A program made the position numbers and the translations under genes. A DNA stretch of 64,000 nucleotides from Ancylostoma caninum (Eukaryota; Nematoda; Chromadorea; Rhabditida; Ancylostomatidae). Under the pieces are notes generated by a model that worked only from the letters and a program-made list of their open reading frames with translations, had not been told where the DNA came from and made no database searches. Positions 45,501 to 58,430 of this stretch are shown here, piece after piece. Within the stretch, counting starts at the first letter, position 1, and every line of letters begins with the position of its first letter. Location: the NCBI GenBank assembly GCA_037903475.1, contig JBAJFG010000643.1, positions 682,001 through 746,000 on the forward strand, given 5' to 3'.

Positions 45501-47516
45501 AGAAAAACAAACACTAGAAAGCAAAAGTAAAAGACAGGCTACCGTGAGAATCAATGAACACGACCCTAACGGCCAATGCCTTAACCTCTTCCGAGCCTCA
45601 AAGAATAATTTGATAGATCGCGTGGGGACAAATTCAGAGGACCAACAAGGCCCTGCGTACCAGTTGAGATGTAATATCTGGGAGGATTAGTAAAGCACGG
45701 CAAACCTTGACATATAACTATTAACATGGGCATGTGGGCATGGATTGTCTGGCACCCGCCATGCAGGTGTGGCAGACCTGTAACTAGACAGAGGCTTAGC
45801 GCTGTGCACCAGGTAGGCGTGTTGCGAGATATGATCTCACCTAGATGGCAGCAGTTCTCAAATTGAGGTAGAAGGCTTACTGTGGCTAACACTATGGCTA
45901 TCATCGGATGGGTGGAACGATTGATTGTTTTTTTTTCTCAGAATCGCGATTCATTTAATTTTGCTTCTAGCCCCTGTATTGTTGAACAATGATATCCAAA
46001 AAGAAAACTCTTGGTAACGGGTACGGACCGCCTTTGTGGTAGATGATTACGCCCACATCTCTTCGGATACAAGTCTAATCCCGCCAAAGACCCCAGACGA
46101 CGTGCACCTCAGAGCCGGTTTCTAATGTCACGAGTATCTACGTAATTAGTAAGCTACACACAAATAGAAGGACAGAACTCTGAACTTTGAAGATCTTCAC
46201 CTTCACACCCTCCCCTCATCAGCCCATTATCGGCACGAGTTCTTGACAGCCATATTTCTGCGTACATACGTGCGGACTTCAATTAAACTCCCCCAAAACG
46301 CCGCGGCCGTCCGAGAGTAGTACGGTAGCTGCGGTGGTGGTTCGGCTGCGAAGGGCAGTAAGTGCAGCCACATCTAATTTCAGCCTGTTCTGAGTACTTT
46401 CAACGCTGGTCCGCGCACTTGTACACGTCATAGAACTCTATTCGGACGAGGTTTCCGGGAGTGGGACCAGGAAATTGGAGGGCCAATGAAGTGCAAATAG
46501 CTGTACTCTTGCAGTGGTTTGACATTGTAGAGACATTTTCGAGTCGTCATTGTAACTAAAAAATACCTCAAGGCAGTGAACTTTCTTGGAATATCATCGA
46601 GCCGAATCTAAAATAGGCTCAAGACGGATTTTCCGCATTGACAAAATCGAGACTATATCAGGGCGATTGTGACACATTCAGTTCAAAATATTTGGTTTAA
46701 TTCAGCTGGGAGGCTTCGAATCAAGGTATCACCTAAAATTTAAATAGTTTCATTTCAATAATATGTGCACATATTAAACTTTACTTGATAAATACAATTC
46801 AGTAGGTTTCCTTCACTTTACTGATGAGTGTAGAAGGAAACCGACTCTTATGTTTAGTTTTCGTATAAGGTTCATGCACGAAACGAAAACTGAACAGACC
46901 ACAAAATTTCGATAACTTTACAATTTACTACTGGGCCGTCCGGAAAGTTCTGGAAGCTCTCAAGAATTGCTTAGGGTCAGCTAATACATAGTTGAGAGCG
47001 CTATTTCTAACAGAATCATCCATTCTTTCCCGACGACAATTCCTCACCCGTTACGCTTAACCTTACGAAGATCTCGCAGTTAACGATTTGTACCAGCACA
47101 CATGTTTCATACCCTTATTTTTAATAAGGTTTCTTGAAAATTCACCCTAATTGTTTGGAGTTGATCTTGATTTTTTGAAGTTAAAATTCTCACCGCTTTA
47201 CTATCTCAGGCTTTTTTCAGGGAAGATCGTATATTTTCCCTCATTTCCCTTAGAGGGTGACCCCCTTGGCTAACTACTAATACTACTGCTATTACTCACA
47301 ATTTAATATTTATTACTTATATGCTACTTGGGTTCTTACACTATTCACCACTGAATAAAGTAGAATACTGTAAAAGCTACCGAAAAAGCGATAATTAAAC
47401 GAAAATCAATACTATTTCTCAAATTTTTCGATATTGCTACCATCAACGACTTCACACCCAGAATTGGAGGACCAAAAACTACATTTTACCTACATATGTA
47501 CATTTTGGTATGAAAC

Positions 47517-47618
47517 CTGCACTTGGATGCATCATTGAAAGAGTTACCCAAGGCAAACGCGTTGACTTTTGGTATTAACACGTCTACCCTGGGCAATCTT
47601 AATGACGAATGCAGCCTC
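47517..47618. repeat. TTACCC family (B), short copy
   Basis: The left arm ACTTGGATGCATCATTGAAA...CAAACGCGTTGAC is inverted against the right arm CACGTCTACCCTGGGCAATC then TTAATGACGAATGCAGCC. About 100 bp long. Confidence 0.7.
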
Positions 47619-49360
47619 TGAAAAAGAGGAAGGATGCATGCTAGACAGCTATTCGCTGAAAAATTATGCCTGACGACAAGCTACGAAGGTGATTAGTGAA
47701 ATTCCAACTGAGTGACGTGAGGCTGAAAGACCACCCAGCCCCGTACCACCTGCACGTGCTACTACTGTAGATGAGTACGTGCTGAACGGAACGGTTACCA
47801 TAAGACCTTCTCGCACAAGTTGATAGCTCCATATGGCCACGAGAATACAACCCACGGGGCATCCATGAGAAACCTAAAAAAAAATAAAAGAGCACAATTA
47901 CAAAAATAACAGTAACTAGGGATTAGTTCGAAGTAGCCGCTGCTGATGCCGGTCTTTTTCTTAAGAAATTCGGAGAATTCAACCTCTGGCATCCGCACGT
48001 CGTAGAACATTTGCTTCAATAGCACAAGAAAGGAATAAAGGAGGATCCTGCAGGAATAACCTCACCTGGACGGGTGCTCGTCCAACAATGCTGCGACTTC
48101 CTCGGGATCGCAATAGCTCAGGCATGTTTTTTTGAAGGCAATATCAGCAGCCTTGGACTATTAATCGGGCGAAAAATGCGAGAAAAAAAAAGAAATTTAT
48201 TAGCGAATAAAGGCGGTAAATCACATGTGAGCAATGCGCTAACTAGAATACCAATAAGGGCGGAAAATTGTGGTAATTTTTCCTGCAGAACCCTTTTTTG
48301 TATAGAAAATAAATTTTACTCTAGCCAATAATCCGGAAAATAGGTTCAAAGATAAAATATATGTCATGCCTGCATCATAGCGCAAGTGCATCACAACATA
48401 TTGGTTCCTCTTAAATTGGTATGCTGAGAAAATAGCGTATTTTCTTAGAAGGAAGTACGTAAGTAGAATTACCTGGAAGGGTTTTAGAATTTTAAATGGA
48501 ATACGGGGGACTGGGATATGTAGCTGATGGATTTCGGAGCAGATTGAGGATTATTTGCGAGTTGGCCATCCCAAGAAAGGTGATGTTACTATGGAAAGCC
48601 TATCGGCAATATCCATGATGAAATCCAGAAATTTTCTGAAATTTTGGGATAGGCGATCATAGGCGATCCAGAATGAAAACCTTCCAACCAGAGGCGAAAA
48701 CAGATGGAAAATAATGAATTATACACGGCAATTTTTTCCCTTTGAAACTCGACCGTTCGGCAGGATTAGCCGTATGGTTGGAAGCTCTTCCAGAACGTTC
48801 AAAAAAACTCACTCTTATCCACGTGCAAAGCAGAGTGCCTGTGAGACTTTCACAGGAGTTTTCCGAGCCTCCTCCTGGATGTCTAATCCTCTGTAGAATA
48901 AATAAACCGTAAAAGGAGATGTGCTCGAAAGATCTTTGACGGCTTCATCATTATAGGGCGAAATTCAGGAGCGGCATGAAATTAGCATTGAATAGAAAGG
49001 AAACGCGATATTCAGGAAAACAGAAGGCGATCGGATGTCGCGGCGATTGTTCCGCGAACTACGGGGCGTCGTCTTCTTTGACGATGCAATCGAAAACAGA
49101 TGGCTATGACAGGTCATCAAACTCAAGACATCCTGTCTTGTTGTAAGAAAAAAAAAGGAATGCGAGGATGATTTCAAGGATTTATGAGGAGGGAATGACG
49201 TGAGTTAGTGAAAGAAGTTGTTGGTACGACATGAACTTACAAACACTATGATAATGCTTTGAGAATTAAAATAATTACTTTTCACTATTTTGCCTTCAAT
49301 TTTGAGACAGTCCTATCTCTATAGTTCCTACTTCCCAAGCCGGGTATGAAACCTTGTTCG
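47619..49360. other. gene-free stretch
   Basis: Minus-strand frames at 47641-48025 overlap in several phases, and none shows a domain or paired splice sites. Confidence 0.35.
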
Positions 49361-49431
49361 GAATAGGGCGGTGCGACTGAGCTCTGTGATTGGTCTGTTC
49401 ATGCAACTCGTCAATGGTAGAGTTAGGAGCT
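49361..49431. repeat. CCAAT palindrome family (A), decayed copy
   Basis: GAATAGGGCGGTGCGACTGA then GCTCTGTGATTGGTCTGTTC. The left arm is well kept and the right arm is much diverged. Confidence 0.6.
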
Positions 49432-52119
49432 AAAATGAGTGAGGTACGTGAATCAATGCAGGACGAGATAATAGCAGGAAAGTTATGTAGTATCAGCGAC
49501 AGTTGAAGCAGGAATTGCGAAAAAAAATCTAACACAATTACTTCCGAAAAGACACCACAGGAATCCATCTCAAACAGCAGTTGGGAATGGTCTTATCCGG
49601 AATGGGATTAGGGGAGGGCAGGCAGGAACGGGGCAGAGGCAAGGGATCAAAAGAGCAACATCACACTGTTAGAAACTGAAACACCAATGGTAGTTTTCAG
49701 GATAAAAACAGAGCTTAAACAACATTATCCTTCCAATGCTTCTTTGGGTTTTCATTTTCAAGGATTCATTTCCTTGAATGGCCAAAAACCTCATTTCAAT
49801 ACAGAAACGGTGATGCTCTTGACCAAATTTGACACATTTCTCTTCCTCACAATCACAACCTTCTTCCTATTATTTACCTGGAGTTTCGACAGATGTGCAC
49901 AATGAGGAGCAACTCATTTCTGGAGCTGCTAGTATTCAATTAAGAGGAGTTCCCTGAAAAGGTTTGAAGATCTCGCTTATTGGAAGTGTGTACGTTTCCC
50001 AAAAATAGTTGTTATCTAATAATTCGCCCAGATTTACCTTATTGGACGGCTGATTCATAAAAAAACATATCTATCTTTGCCTGAGAGAGTCGTCTCCTTC
50101 TTATGGAATCTATGAAAGTCCTTCAAAAAATACAGTTCACCTACAGTTCGAAAATGTAGGTGTTCTTGTGCAAAAATTGTTTAGGCACTGTCTAAGTCTC
50201 ATTCAGTGGTGTGAAGCTATGGTGGAGGTAATGAGCGAAAATACCAGCCAGCCCCGGAAAAATGGGGAGCCTAAAATTTCCCAGTGAACGCATGTGGAAC
50301 CCGCCAGGAGATGACGGCCCTCCTAAAATTTTCTTGGCTAAGCTTACCTGATACCTGTCAGATTACTGCGCATGTCGGATTCAAGCTTTGAAACCGAGGG
50401 CCAGGCGAAAATTGTAGTTACTAAAATTGTCAAAAAAAAATTGATGTAGCCCTGATTCTGGTTATGTTAATCATGTTTCTTTTTTGCAAAATGCACCCTA
50501 TCCTGAGTCTGTTTCAAGGCCGAGTCCTTTAATTTCCTTTAATCCTATAATTGAAATACAGATTCAATTAGTGCGTTCAAAAGTTATAAATCACTTGTAC
50601 GCCAACAAATGTCCTGGCGAGACATTTCCAGAAAAGTTGTGACCTACCCACTCTTCTAAAATGGACGAGTCGCTTTGTTCAAGCGTGATGACTCAGTCAG
50701 TAATAACAAGGAATCGTAAAAGATATAGCAACATGCAGCCCATTCTGGACCAGAATTCGTTCTCGGGAAGCTTAAGAACTCCAACTGGGATGGACCAAAA
50801 CTTTTCCGCCAATCACAGCCCGAAAGGAAGGAGAACAAGTTCTGGAATGGAAGAAAAAAGAGATGAAATAATATTATCCCCAAAGAAATCAATTTCTTCC
50901 CCACCTGAAGCGGGAAATGAGGGATAAATCTTCTTTGGGAACCGTCTTCTTTGAGAAAATCAGATATCTGCTGGGAAACTAGCTTACTAGTGCTTCTTTG
51001 AGCTTCTGGGGCTAAGATAATATGCACACCGAGAATTGAAAGTATTGGCTTGAAATGGAATTGTTCAAGAAAGCTTATCCCAGCCTCGTCGAATACAGGA
51101 AGAAACCTCTCAATTTAGTGTTCTTGGTGTGCATTGGTGCGGAATGCGTGGTGGTAGATGTATAATAGCGGGTCTCGAAAACATATTCACCTAATCGCTG
51201 TCCCACATCACCGTAATTGCTCACTCCGTCGTCCGCTCAGAGCCCGCAGAGCTGGATGGAGCCGGGGAGCAGCTCAGCACCGTCTCCAGCTACCTGAAAA
51301 GCTGCAAGTGCAGTCGAAAATAAGCAGCTCTTTGTTAGAAATGCATAGCGAGAGAAACACGTCGAGGAATGATGTATGGGAATTCTCGGCTGAGAAGCTT
51401 CTGGGTTAATCTGAAATGGAAATCGCCGAGATAGGGCCCAGAGAACGTGGAAAAAACTCGGATAGGCCGAAGGTTCTCGAGGCGAGTCCTGGATGGAACG
51501 ATCTCCACCCCCATGAAGAGACTAAACCCTGCCAAAAGAGCAAACATTTGCGAATGAATTTGAAGTCAGCCATTTTAATGGTTTCTCGGAGGGCGCTGAG
51601 CTGAAATTCCCATGTTTCACAGCTCGTTTCTCAAAGAGTCTTTGTTTTAGGGCATGAATATGTGCATAAGCTATGAATGTATGAATCTTTTTGGGATATT
51701 CCCTTGGAAGTTCATGGAGGTATTACTATGGCACAGGGACAGAGGATTGGGTGGAGCAGAGAGATACCACGGCTGGGATTCATGGAAAGATGAGCAAGCA
51801 AACCTGCGAGGACCAGCGCTGTTAGTCATCGTATAGGCTATGTCATGCTAGGAGACGCAGGATGTGAAAATAGGCCTGCTAGCAGGGTTTCGCCTGGGTA
51901 TGTGCTCGTGAATCTCAGCCCACGATAGAAGTGGGATTTTTGACATTATGGATATTCGGGTACCAATCAGAATTATTATGGATATTCAGGATTCCTAGCA
52001 TCAAAGAATTTAAAGTAATTTTAATGAACTCAATAAATAAATCGGGTACCAATCAGAATTTTTTTTCCATTCAAAAGAAACAAAACGTTGAAAGTCGGGT
52101 GTGCGACGTTGTGCCTCGA
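49432..52119. other. mostly gene-free stretch
   Basis: A coding-like patch at 51225-51325 reads in plus frame to a stop (it includes EPAELDGAGEQLSTVSSYLK) but has no clear acceptor. A direct repeat pair at 51956-52061 is listed separately. Confidence 0.35.
51956..52061 (+). repeat. direct repeat pair, CGGGTACCAATCAGAATT
   Basis: The 18-bp string occurs at about 51957 and again at about 52043. TATGGATATTC also occurs twice in between. A local duplication or gene-conversion scar is plausible. Confidence 0.7.
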
Positions 52120-52196
52120 GTAGGCGGCGCGACTGTGCTTCGCGATTGGTCGATCTCGTGAATCGACCAATCGAGAAGCTTGGCCACGCCCACCTC
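52120..52196. repeat. CCAAT palindrome family (A), well-kept copy
   Basis: GTGCTTCGCGATTGGTCGAT, loop CTCGTGA, then ATCGACCAATCGAGAAGC. The outer parts also pair (GGCGGCGCGAC with GGCCACGCCC, imperfectly). Confidence 0.8.
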
Positions 52197-55100
52197 TCTA
52201 TGTACCTGCGTAATTATTCGGAACATAATGTTAAATGTCTGTAAATCTGAATTATTATAGAATTTATGGCTATCACATGGTTTTCGTTTTTCAAAATCTA
52301 CAAAATTTCGACCATACAGTATTATTCATTCACTCATTAGATTAACGATATGTAGTTCAAGCACACAGTTGTTATGTACACAGATATATATATGTACTAG
52401 ATAGGTCTGCAACAAGTTCCTATGTATAGAATAAACAAATAAATAAGTAAACAGATAGATAGATACGAAGTAAACACCTAACACATGTTCCTATTAGAAC
52501 AACCAACACACTACAATGTGTCCCACTCCGAGAGCCTGGAGAAGTGTCAGCCTAAATTAGCCAAACTGGCTGAGACGAAACATTGATGTGCCCTAACTGC
52601 GGGTGTAGAAAATGGAGGGCGTTCATGGTTCTCTTCTTGTTCATTTATTCTTTTATAAACATTACCATGCACCAAAATAATTCGGTGAGGATGTTTTTCC
52701 ACGTGCTGGAAGCCCTTGGACAAACAGACACCACTGCAGAGCTCTGGTGCACTATAAGATCTCTCGATATTCCTGAAATGGATATCCAAATCTGGGAAGA
52801 GCTTCCATGTCACGTAGGATGTTTTCCCAAACTCCTAGTGAAGAAATGAGACTTCATAGGGGACCTGAGCTCTCCTTCCAGAAGATGAATACGGTTCAAC
52901 GCTCGCTTCGTCATGTCTACTTACTATCTCTATGCTGGAGTAATGGACATTGTTGTATTCCTCCTGTTTCCCCTACTTTGGAATCCCTTCTCTCATTTCG
53001 ATGCCGAATATGGCAGAAGTTTGCCACAGCAATCTTTCACATTTTCTTGGAAACTGGGGGAAAAATCAGGATTATCCACTAATAGGAATCCATTTTTACT
53101 CGTGTTCGGCTGCAATGGAGCATTTTTTATCTTAAAAAAAGGACGAAACGGAGGAAAAGAAATACTGGAAAACAGAGGAGCAGACTTTAAAGAGAAACCC
53201 TTAAGGTTCTATCCCAAAAATTCAAATTTTCTAAAAATATATACGCTAAGGAGTAGTTAACATGGAGAATGGAGTCGACGCCGGCCAAAGAAGTGGAAAA
53301 TGTCTTTGTCGCACATTTTTTCTAAACTCCAGATTTAGATATCTATAGCATTGGAAGCGGCAAGTATCAGAGAAATGGTGCAGAAGGAAGCAATCCAGAA
53401 GAATATGAGATGTAAGCCGGAAGGTAAAAAAACACACATATCGCTGTGGAAGCAGTTCAATCGGTTCCGCAATAAGAGCGGTGAAACGGCTCAAAAGCAC
53501 CGACGCCCGTCCTATATTGGATTTTTTCGGTGGAAATAAGATCTTTAGGTACAGAAATAGGGCCAATACATGACCCTGATGACACTACATGATGTCAGCA
53601 TGATGTGGTTGGTGTGGTATATCCTTGTCGCGACATTCTTTGATTATTACGGATTATTTTTCCGAGGAAAGTCACTCATAAAAAGTCATTGAAGCAGCGG
53701 AAACAGCACAATTTACCCTGCTAGTAATCAAATGAACTATAAAATGTCAAAAAATTAGGGTTTCACTCAAAATTTTCTAGTTTCTCCACCCCATATCTGG
53801 GTATGTCCATATCATGTTCATATCCAGCAGTACAATGTTCATATACACCACCATGTTGGAGCCGCTCTCCCACTTTTTTCCCGGAAAACGTACCTAACCT
53901 CCTTCTAAGAGCGCTCACGTGAAGGATGCCCTAAGCTACTCAAGAGGTAAACAGCTAAAACAGTTTTTTCCCTCTTTCCTAGAGCCTTTTCCGAGCCCAG
54001 CGCTCCATTTTCCTCACCCTTTCCAACAATTCCATTAGCTGTCAGCTGTTTGAGAAGCTCCCGAAAACCAATTTTCTCACTGAAACCTTCTCCGCCTCTA
54101 AAGAACGACGGGAGGATGTCTACTTTCAAGGGTAAAATATATTTGTTCCAGCTAAATCTGTCCCGAGACCAGTGATACTTGGCTCAGCTAGGAGCGCGCC
54201 CAGAACTTTGTGGATGAAACTTCTCGAAGTCCTACCCATATAGAGGAAACGGGTACCACTGATATGATATGACTCAACGGCATTATCCACATAAATGAAT
54301 CGTTTTTTATTGGCCGTTTTTTATTGAAACCACCTGAAATTCTCGTAATTCCGTCCTTACTGGTGTTTAAGAGACCAAGAACCTGGCCATTTTCCGAATG
54401 AATGGTGAAAGTCATCGCTGCTGGTGTAATGCCGTAAAAATAACTGAGAACAACCAGTTAACTCAGCTTTTTTACGATTTATGTGTCTGCGATAAGCACC
54501 CATAACCATACCTTTAGCGAAAATCATCGAAAATCCCCATGAATCATGGAAATTCTTATCTAAATTGGCTCAGAAAGATCCATAGCGATGGAAACAGGTC
54601 CACATTATACTGAGTGGAACTCGTTGAAAGAGAGATACCTTAATTTAGAGGACAAGAAGAGAGATACCTTAATTTAGAGGACAAGAAGGACGCACGCACG
54701 CACGCACTCAGAGGGAGTGTGTTTCGTAATTTTTCTGCATTTTTAGCACGAGAACGTATGCCGTAACTTTCGACAAAAGGTCTAGTCGTGGAAGGGAGTC
54801 CACAAGTATCAAAGCTTTCACCGAGCAGGACAGTTAGACGACGAACCGATAGACCCATAAGGTTAGAAAGCGACCGATTGGGAGAGGTGATTTACTCCTG
54901 CTGTTTTCCATTCAAATTCTGGGAAAAAATGTGGAATGCGACGGGAAAATGAGCGGTGTTTAAGCCAAATTAAGGCAAAGCTGTGGATATGATCTGGAAT
55001 TCACATGAAATCAAAGCTTTACCATTGTGTTCTTCAGAAAAATGCCTGATTTTTCACGAGTACCACAGGCTCCAACTAGAATTCCAACCGGAATTCACCC

Positions 55101-56690
55101 ACGAGCGTTTGGAATCCTGTGAAATTCACGATTTGCATGGATACTCTTTAGAATTTATCTGGAAACCAACGATTTGAGTCGCAAACTTTCCCAAAAACCG
55201 TTGGTACAACAACCAGAATAGCGAGTATGGCTTGGTTTCCGTGAGGAGGATGAAATAAGAAAGAAAGGAAAAGAGGTATGAGAATGATTTCTGACGCATT
55301 CTGCACACTTCACGTTGAAACTTCCACGAAAAACTCAAGCCGAAGCAGAGTCGATGGAGAATCCGTGAGAAGTAGCTAGCAAAAAACCGTCACTGCACTT
55401 AGAAGTATAATAACCCTGCTTTAAAATTCGTTTCCATTAGAAATTTCGCGCTATTTTAATTTTTCCAAAAAACATTCCCTCCATTAATCAAGGAAACTCA
55501 GTAATCCGTCCATAAATGGTAGAAATAACTGTCCATCAAGTGTTCTTCGCATTTAAAAAGAGCGTGGTATCGTAGTGATGTACCATATTTCATGTGTGTT
55601 GCGAACAAGTTCGGTCTCCTGGTTGTTTTTCCGAATTTTCAAATCATTTCAAGGAAAATTCTGCGGAAACCGGATGTCATTTTTCTCCCGCAGTTTCGGT
55701 GGAGACCTAATTGTAACAAGAACCCACTTCTCATTTGTCAACTCTCATTAGTGGTAGCGAATTTTTCAAGCTCTGCTCTGCGACGAAATGAAAGAAATCG
55801 CAAGCAATGATGACCAAAAAACAGAGAAATAACATTGAAATATGAATCCCGCAGACTCAGGATGGAGTTTTCCAGAGAAGTTTCGAATAACTCGAGCATT
55901 TTCAGGATGGCATGCAAACTTTGGAAACTTGTGAATTTTGGCTAAATATTGTGCAAATTGCACATTTCCAAGAGCAGTCTGAATTCTAGTTGCACTTTAG
56001 GAAATCCCGGTAATTTCACTAATTTTCTCCCAAAATTTCTGTCAATTTTCGCTTATTTTCGTACCGGACCCTTCCACTTCCTTAGATAATCCAGCCTGAA
56101 AGGGCCACAAGAGTAGGCCGTTATTTCATTTCTCTCCCCGTCGACTCATCGTTACGATTTCACAGCTGTTCACTTGCTTAGTCGCATTATTTGTTCGTTT
56201 GTTTACTTGTTTAGAGCATTGATGTGCTTCAGTTTGTGAGGTATAAAACAATTATGCAAGCAAAAAATCTGAAAAAAAATTAACGGAGTTTCTGGTTTTC
56301 CTGCGGAAAAGAAAAAGAAGACAAGTATCTAGGAAGGAGAGGTGAAAAAAGTAAAAAGAAAGAAGATTGATGTTCTTCAGCTGTCAAGATGTGAAATGAG
56401 ATTATAACTCTCCGAAAGATTGAAAGTATAATAGAAGATAAACACCCCGAATCCCTCATCAAGGACCCAATGTGGGTATCAGAGCAAAAACTGAGCAGCC
56501 ATAGTCAGAAGAAACGTAGAAGACCCCAAATGTCAATCATACGGGATCCAGGAATGTCAGGATGTGTCGGGAAGATTTCCAGATTAGAAGTGCACACACG
56601 TCACTCTTGGCGCTGGCGCTAAGATGGACTTTTAGGGCTAATTGGACTGCTCGATGAACACGTGTGGCTCTGAAACTACGGCTCAAACAA
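52197..56690. other. gene-free stretch
   Basis: About 4.5 kb. AT-rich (AAAT/GATA) sequence lies at 52430-52470. Many overlapping short frames are open at 52550-53560, none with a recognised domain. Confidence 0.35.
54630..54688 (+). repeat. 29-bp tandem duplication plus (ACGC)n
   Basis: GAGATACCTTAATTTAGAGG then ACAAGAAGA occurs twice with a 29-bp period, followed at 54690-54707 by ACGCACGCACGCACGCA. Confidence 0.9.
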
Positions 56691-56696
56691 CATAGA

Positions 56697-56891
56697 TCAT
56701 CGAAGCAGGGCAGGTGTAAGGTTGTTTACAAAATGGCCGTGCTGCCGCGATTTGATTGAGTTGAGCGCGGTGCGAACTTCGCACTCAGCTCGATATGGAG
56801 CGGCTGTCAGCCGTTGAAAAACATTAACTCGAGGACTCTTGGTTAGTGGTAACTGCTTGAAGTCAAATGAGGCGAAGCTATGGGTGTGCGA
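56697..56891 (-). CDS. uncharacterised open frame (65 codons, no ATG)
   Basis: Open between a TGA and a terminal TGA. Composition is protein-like (it includes PYRAECEVRTALNSIKSRQH). There is no ATG and no clear acceptor, so if real it is a last exon. It overlaps a CpG-rich inverted stretch at 56760-56815 that may itself explain the open frame. Confidence 0.22.
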   Translation of the reverse strand, partial: SHTHSFASFDFKQLPLTKSPRVNVFQRLTAAPYRAECEVRTALNSIKSRQHGHFVNNLTPALLR

Positions 56892-57144
56892 TCATCCCAA
56901 ATGGAAGGATGTAGAGGGAAAAGGTGGTGCTTCTATCCGGGAAGGATTTCTCGGGAGTCAAAGAACTTTAACCCTGTTAGGTTGGAGCCTCCATAGAGTA
57001 GGATTCATAAGGGGAAAATGGTTATCATAACGTTTTCTACGTCCTTCGAACCCTATTTTTACACTCCTTCCTGGATCGAAATTAAGGCTACCCATTGCTG
57101 GTTGAGTACTTGATTAGGTTTCCATGAATAATATTATAGTTTAG

Positions 57145-57304
57145 GGTCCGGATGCATCACTGAGACCATAGTAGATGTGTTAACGCATCCAGAATTACCC
57201 TTCACCTGGAAACATCAACATGTTTACCCAGGCGAGACGTTGTCTATAAACTGCCATCTTTAGCTATGGGACCAGACTACCCCTCCAGTGATGTATCCAG
57301 GCAT
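57145..57304 (+). repeat. TTACCC family (B), long diverged copy
   Basis: Begins GGTCCGGATGCATCACTGAG, holds AATTACCCTTCACCTGG and GAGACGTTGTCTATAA, and ends CAGTGATGTATCCAGGC. Confidence 0.65.
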
Positions 57305-57618
57305 GGAACACAGAAGCAAGCAAAAACGCGAATTCTTTTTTCTTAGACTTATTTAATTTCATGTCCATAATTATTCCCTCAATGCAAATTTCCAATCATT
57401 TCACATTCAAGTCGATAACTTTGGTACCTTAATCTTTAAAATTCCCGCCGTCTGGGTCCCGAAGTGGAGGAAACTCTCACATTCCCTCCCCCTTCTTCGC
57501 CCGTCAATGCAATCTGGTTTATTGGACTGTGCAGACAAGATACTAGTACATCTCTTGGCTGTCGATCTCAGAAATTTTGACCCATGCCCATCCCTGGTGT
57601 GAACTGTGCTCTTCCCAA

Positions 57619-57743
57619 TGGGTGTGGAGCGTTATACCTAGAGAGGGCGGTGCGGTCCAGCTCTGCGATTGGTTAATTCATCCAAGTGGTCAATCACAGA
57701 GCTCGACCGCGCCTCCCACTCCAGGTATAACGCTCCATACCCC
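57619..57743. repeat. CCAAT palindrome family (A), 125-bp near-perfect palindrome
   Basis: Outer arms: GGTGTGGAGCGTTATACCT against AGGTATAACGCTCCATACC. Inner arms: GGCGGTGCGGTCCAGCTCTG then CGATTGGTTAA against GGTCAATCACAGAGCTCGAC then CGCGCCTCCC. It is the longest and best-paired member in the window and could form a cruciform or a long hairpin RNA. Confidence 0.9.
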
Positions 57744-58109
57744 TTCCCAGTGAGTAGTGTGAAAATCCCTAGGTGCTGGAACATTTTAGCCAGGACTAAT
57801 TGTCAAGTAAATAGTCCTTGTCTGGGGAGGCGATCGGTCCGCTCATGATATTCGAAGTCATGGAGAATTCGTCAGCATTTTTACAAACGTTTTGTACTAA
57901 GTAGCACGTTGCCTATTGAGCTCTCTGAAGTTTGCATGTTTTTAAGGTGCAAACTCGTCCCATCTAACTAAATGTTAAAATTATCATCCTTGTCTAACTC
58001 TAAGGTAAGGACAAGTTGACATTAAAGAAGAATTTAATTTTTAAGATTATCCTTACACTGAGCTTTTGGCACAAGTTTAGGTCTTGACTTTTGACAGGAC
58101 AGATCGCAT

Positions 58110-58150
58110 TCCTGTGATTGATTCCTACTGTGAATGGCTCAATCACAGGA
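58110..58150. repeat. CCAAT palindrome family (A), short variant
   Basis: TTCCTGTGATTGATTC, loop, GAATGGCTCAATCACAGGA. The arms pair over about 16 bp. It uses CAATCA rather than CCAAT. Confidence 0.7.
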
Positions 58151-58357
58151 AAGATGACCCACCTCCCTACCCTTATAATGATCCACGCCCCACAAGCTCA
58201 ATCGTAAACCTACGAATTTGACTTGAAAATTGCAATCGGTTCTTGAAAATCTGTTGAAGCATTCACAGTTAATGTGAAATGTGAAGATTTCTATGAAAAA
58301 TGCTATACCAATAGAAACGCCACGAGACATTGTGATTGTTATGTGTGTCTTGCGCTA

Positions 58358-58430
58358 GAATTGTGATTGGATGGCTTGAGGGTGGAGTCAGGAACAAAAC
58401 AGCCAATAGCAAGCATTCGATACCACCCAC
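58358..58430. repeat. CCAAT palindrome family (A), decayed copy
   Basis: GAATTGTGATTGGATGGCTT, later CAGCCAATAGCAAGCATTCG. ATTGG and CCAAT are inverted 40 bp apart with weak pairing. Confidence 0.45.

Larger units (their letters stand above)
41401..47516. other. long gene-free stretch
   Basis: About 6 kb without a supported exon. It holds TTACTAAT-rich sequence at 41530-41620, a (TA)n tract at 42488-42508, TAGTAA-rich low-complexity sequence at 43800-44090, and a CpG-rich patch at 46290-46360 ending in a donor-like GGGCA|GTAAGT. The last is open in one frame but has no convincing acceptor. Confidence 0.4.

Noticed and set aside
46290..46345. Exon ending at GGGCA|GTAAGT on the plus strand
   Set aside because: The donor is perfect but no pyrimidine-tract acceptor precedes the only open frame. 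Left as a note in the gene-free entry.
51250..51325. Minus-strand exon after a good acceptor (GCAGCTTTTCAG) ending at a GTGAGC donor
   Set aside because: All three frames between the two signals contain stops.
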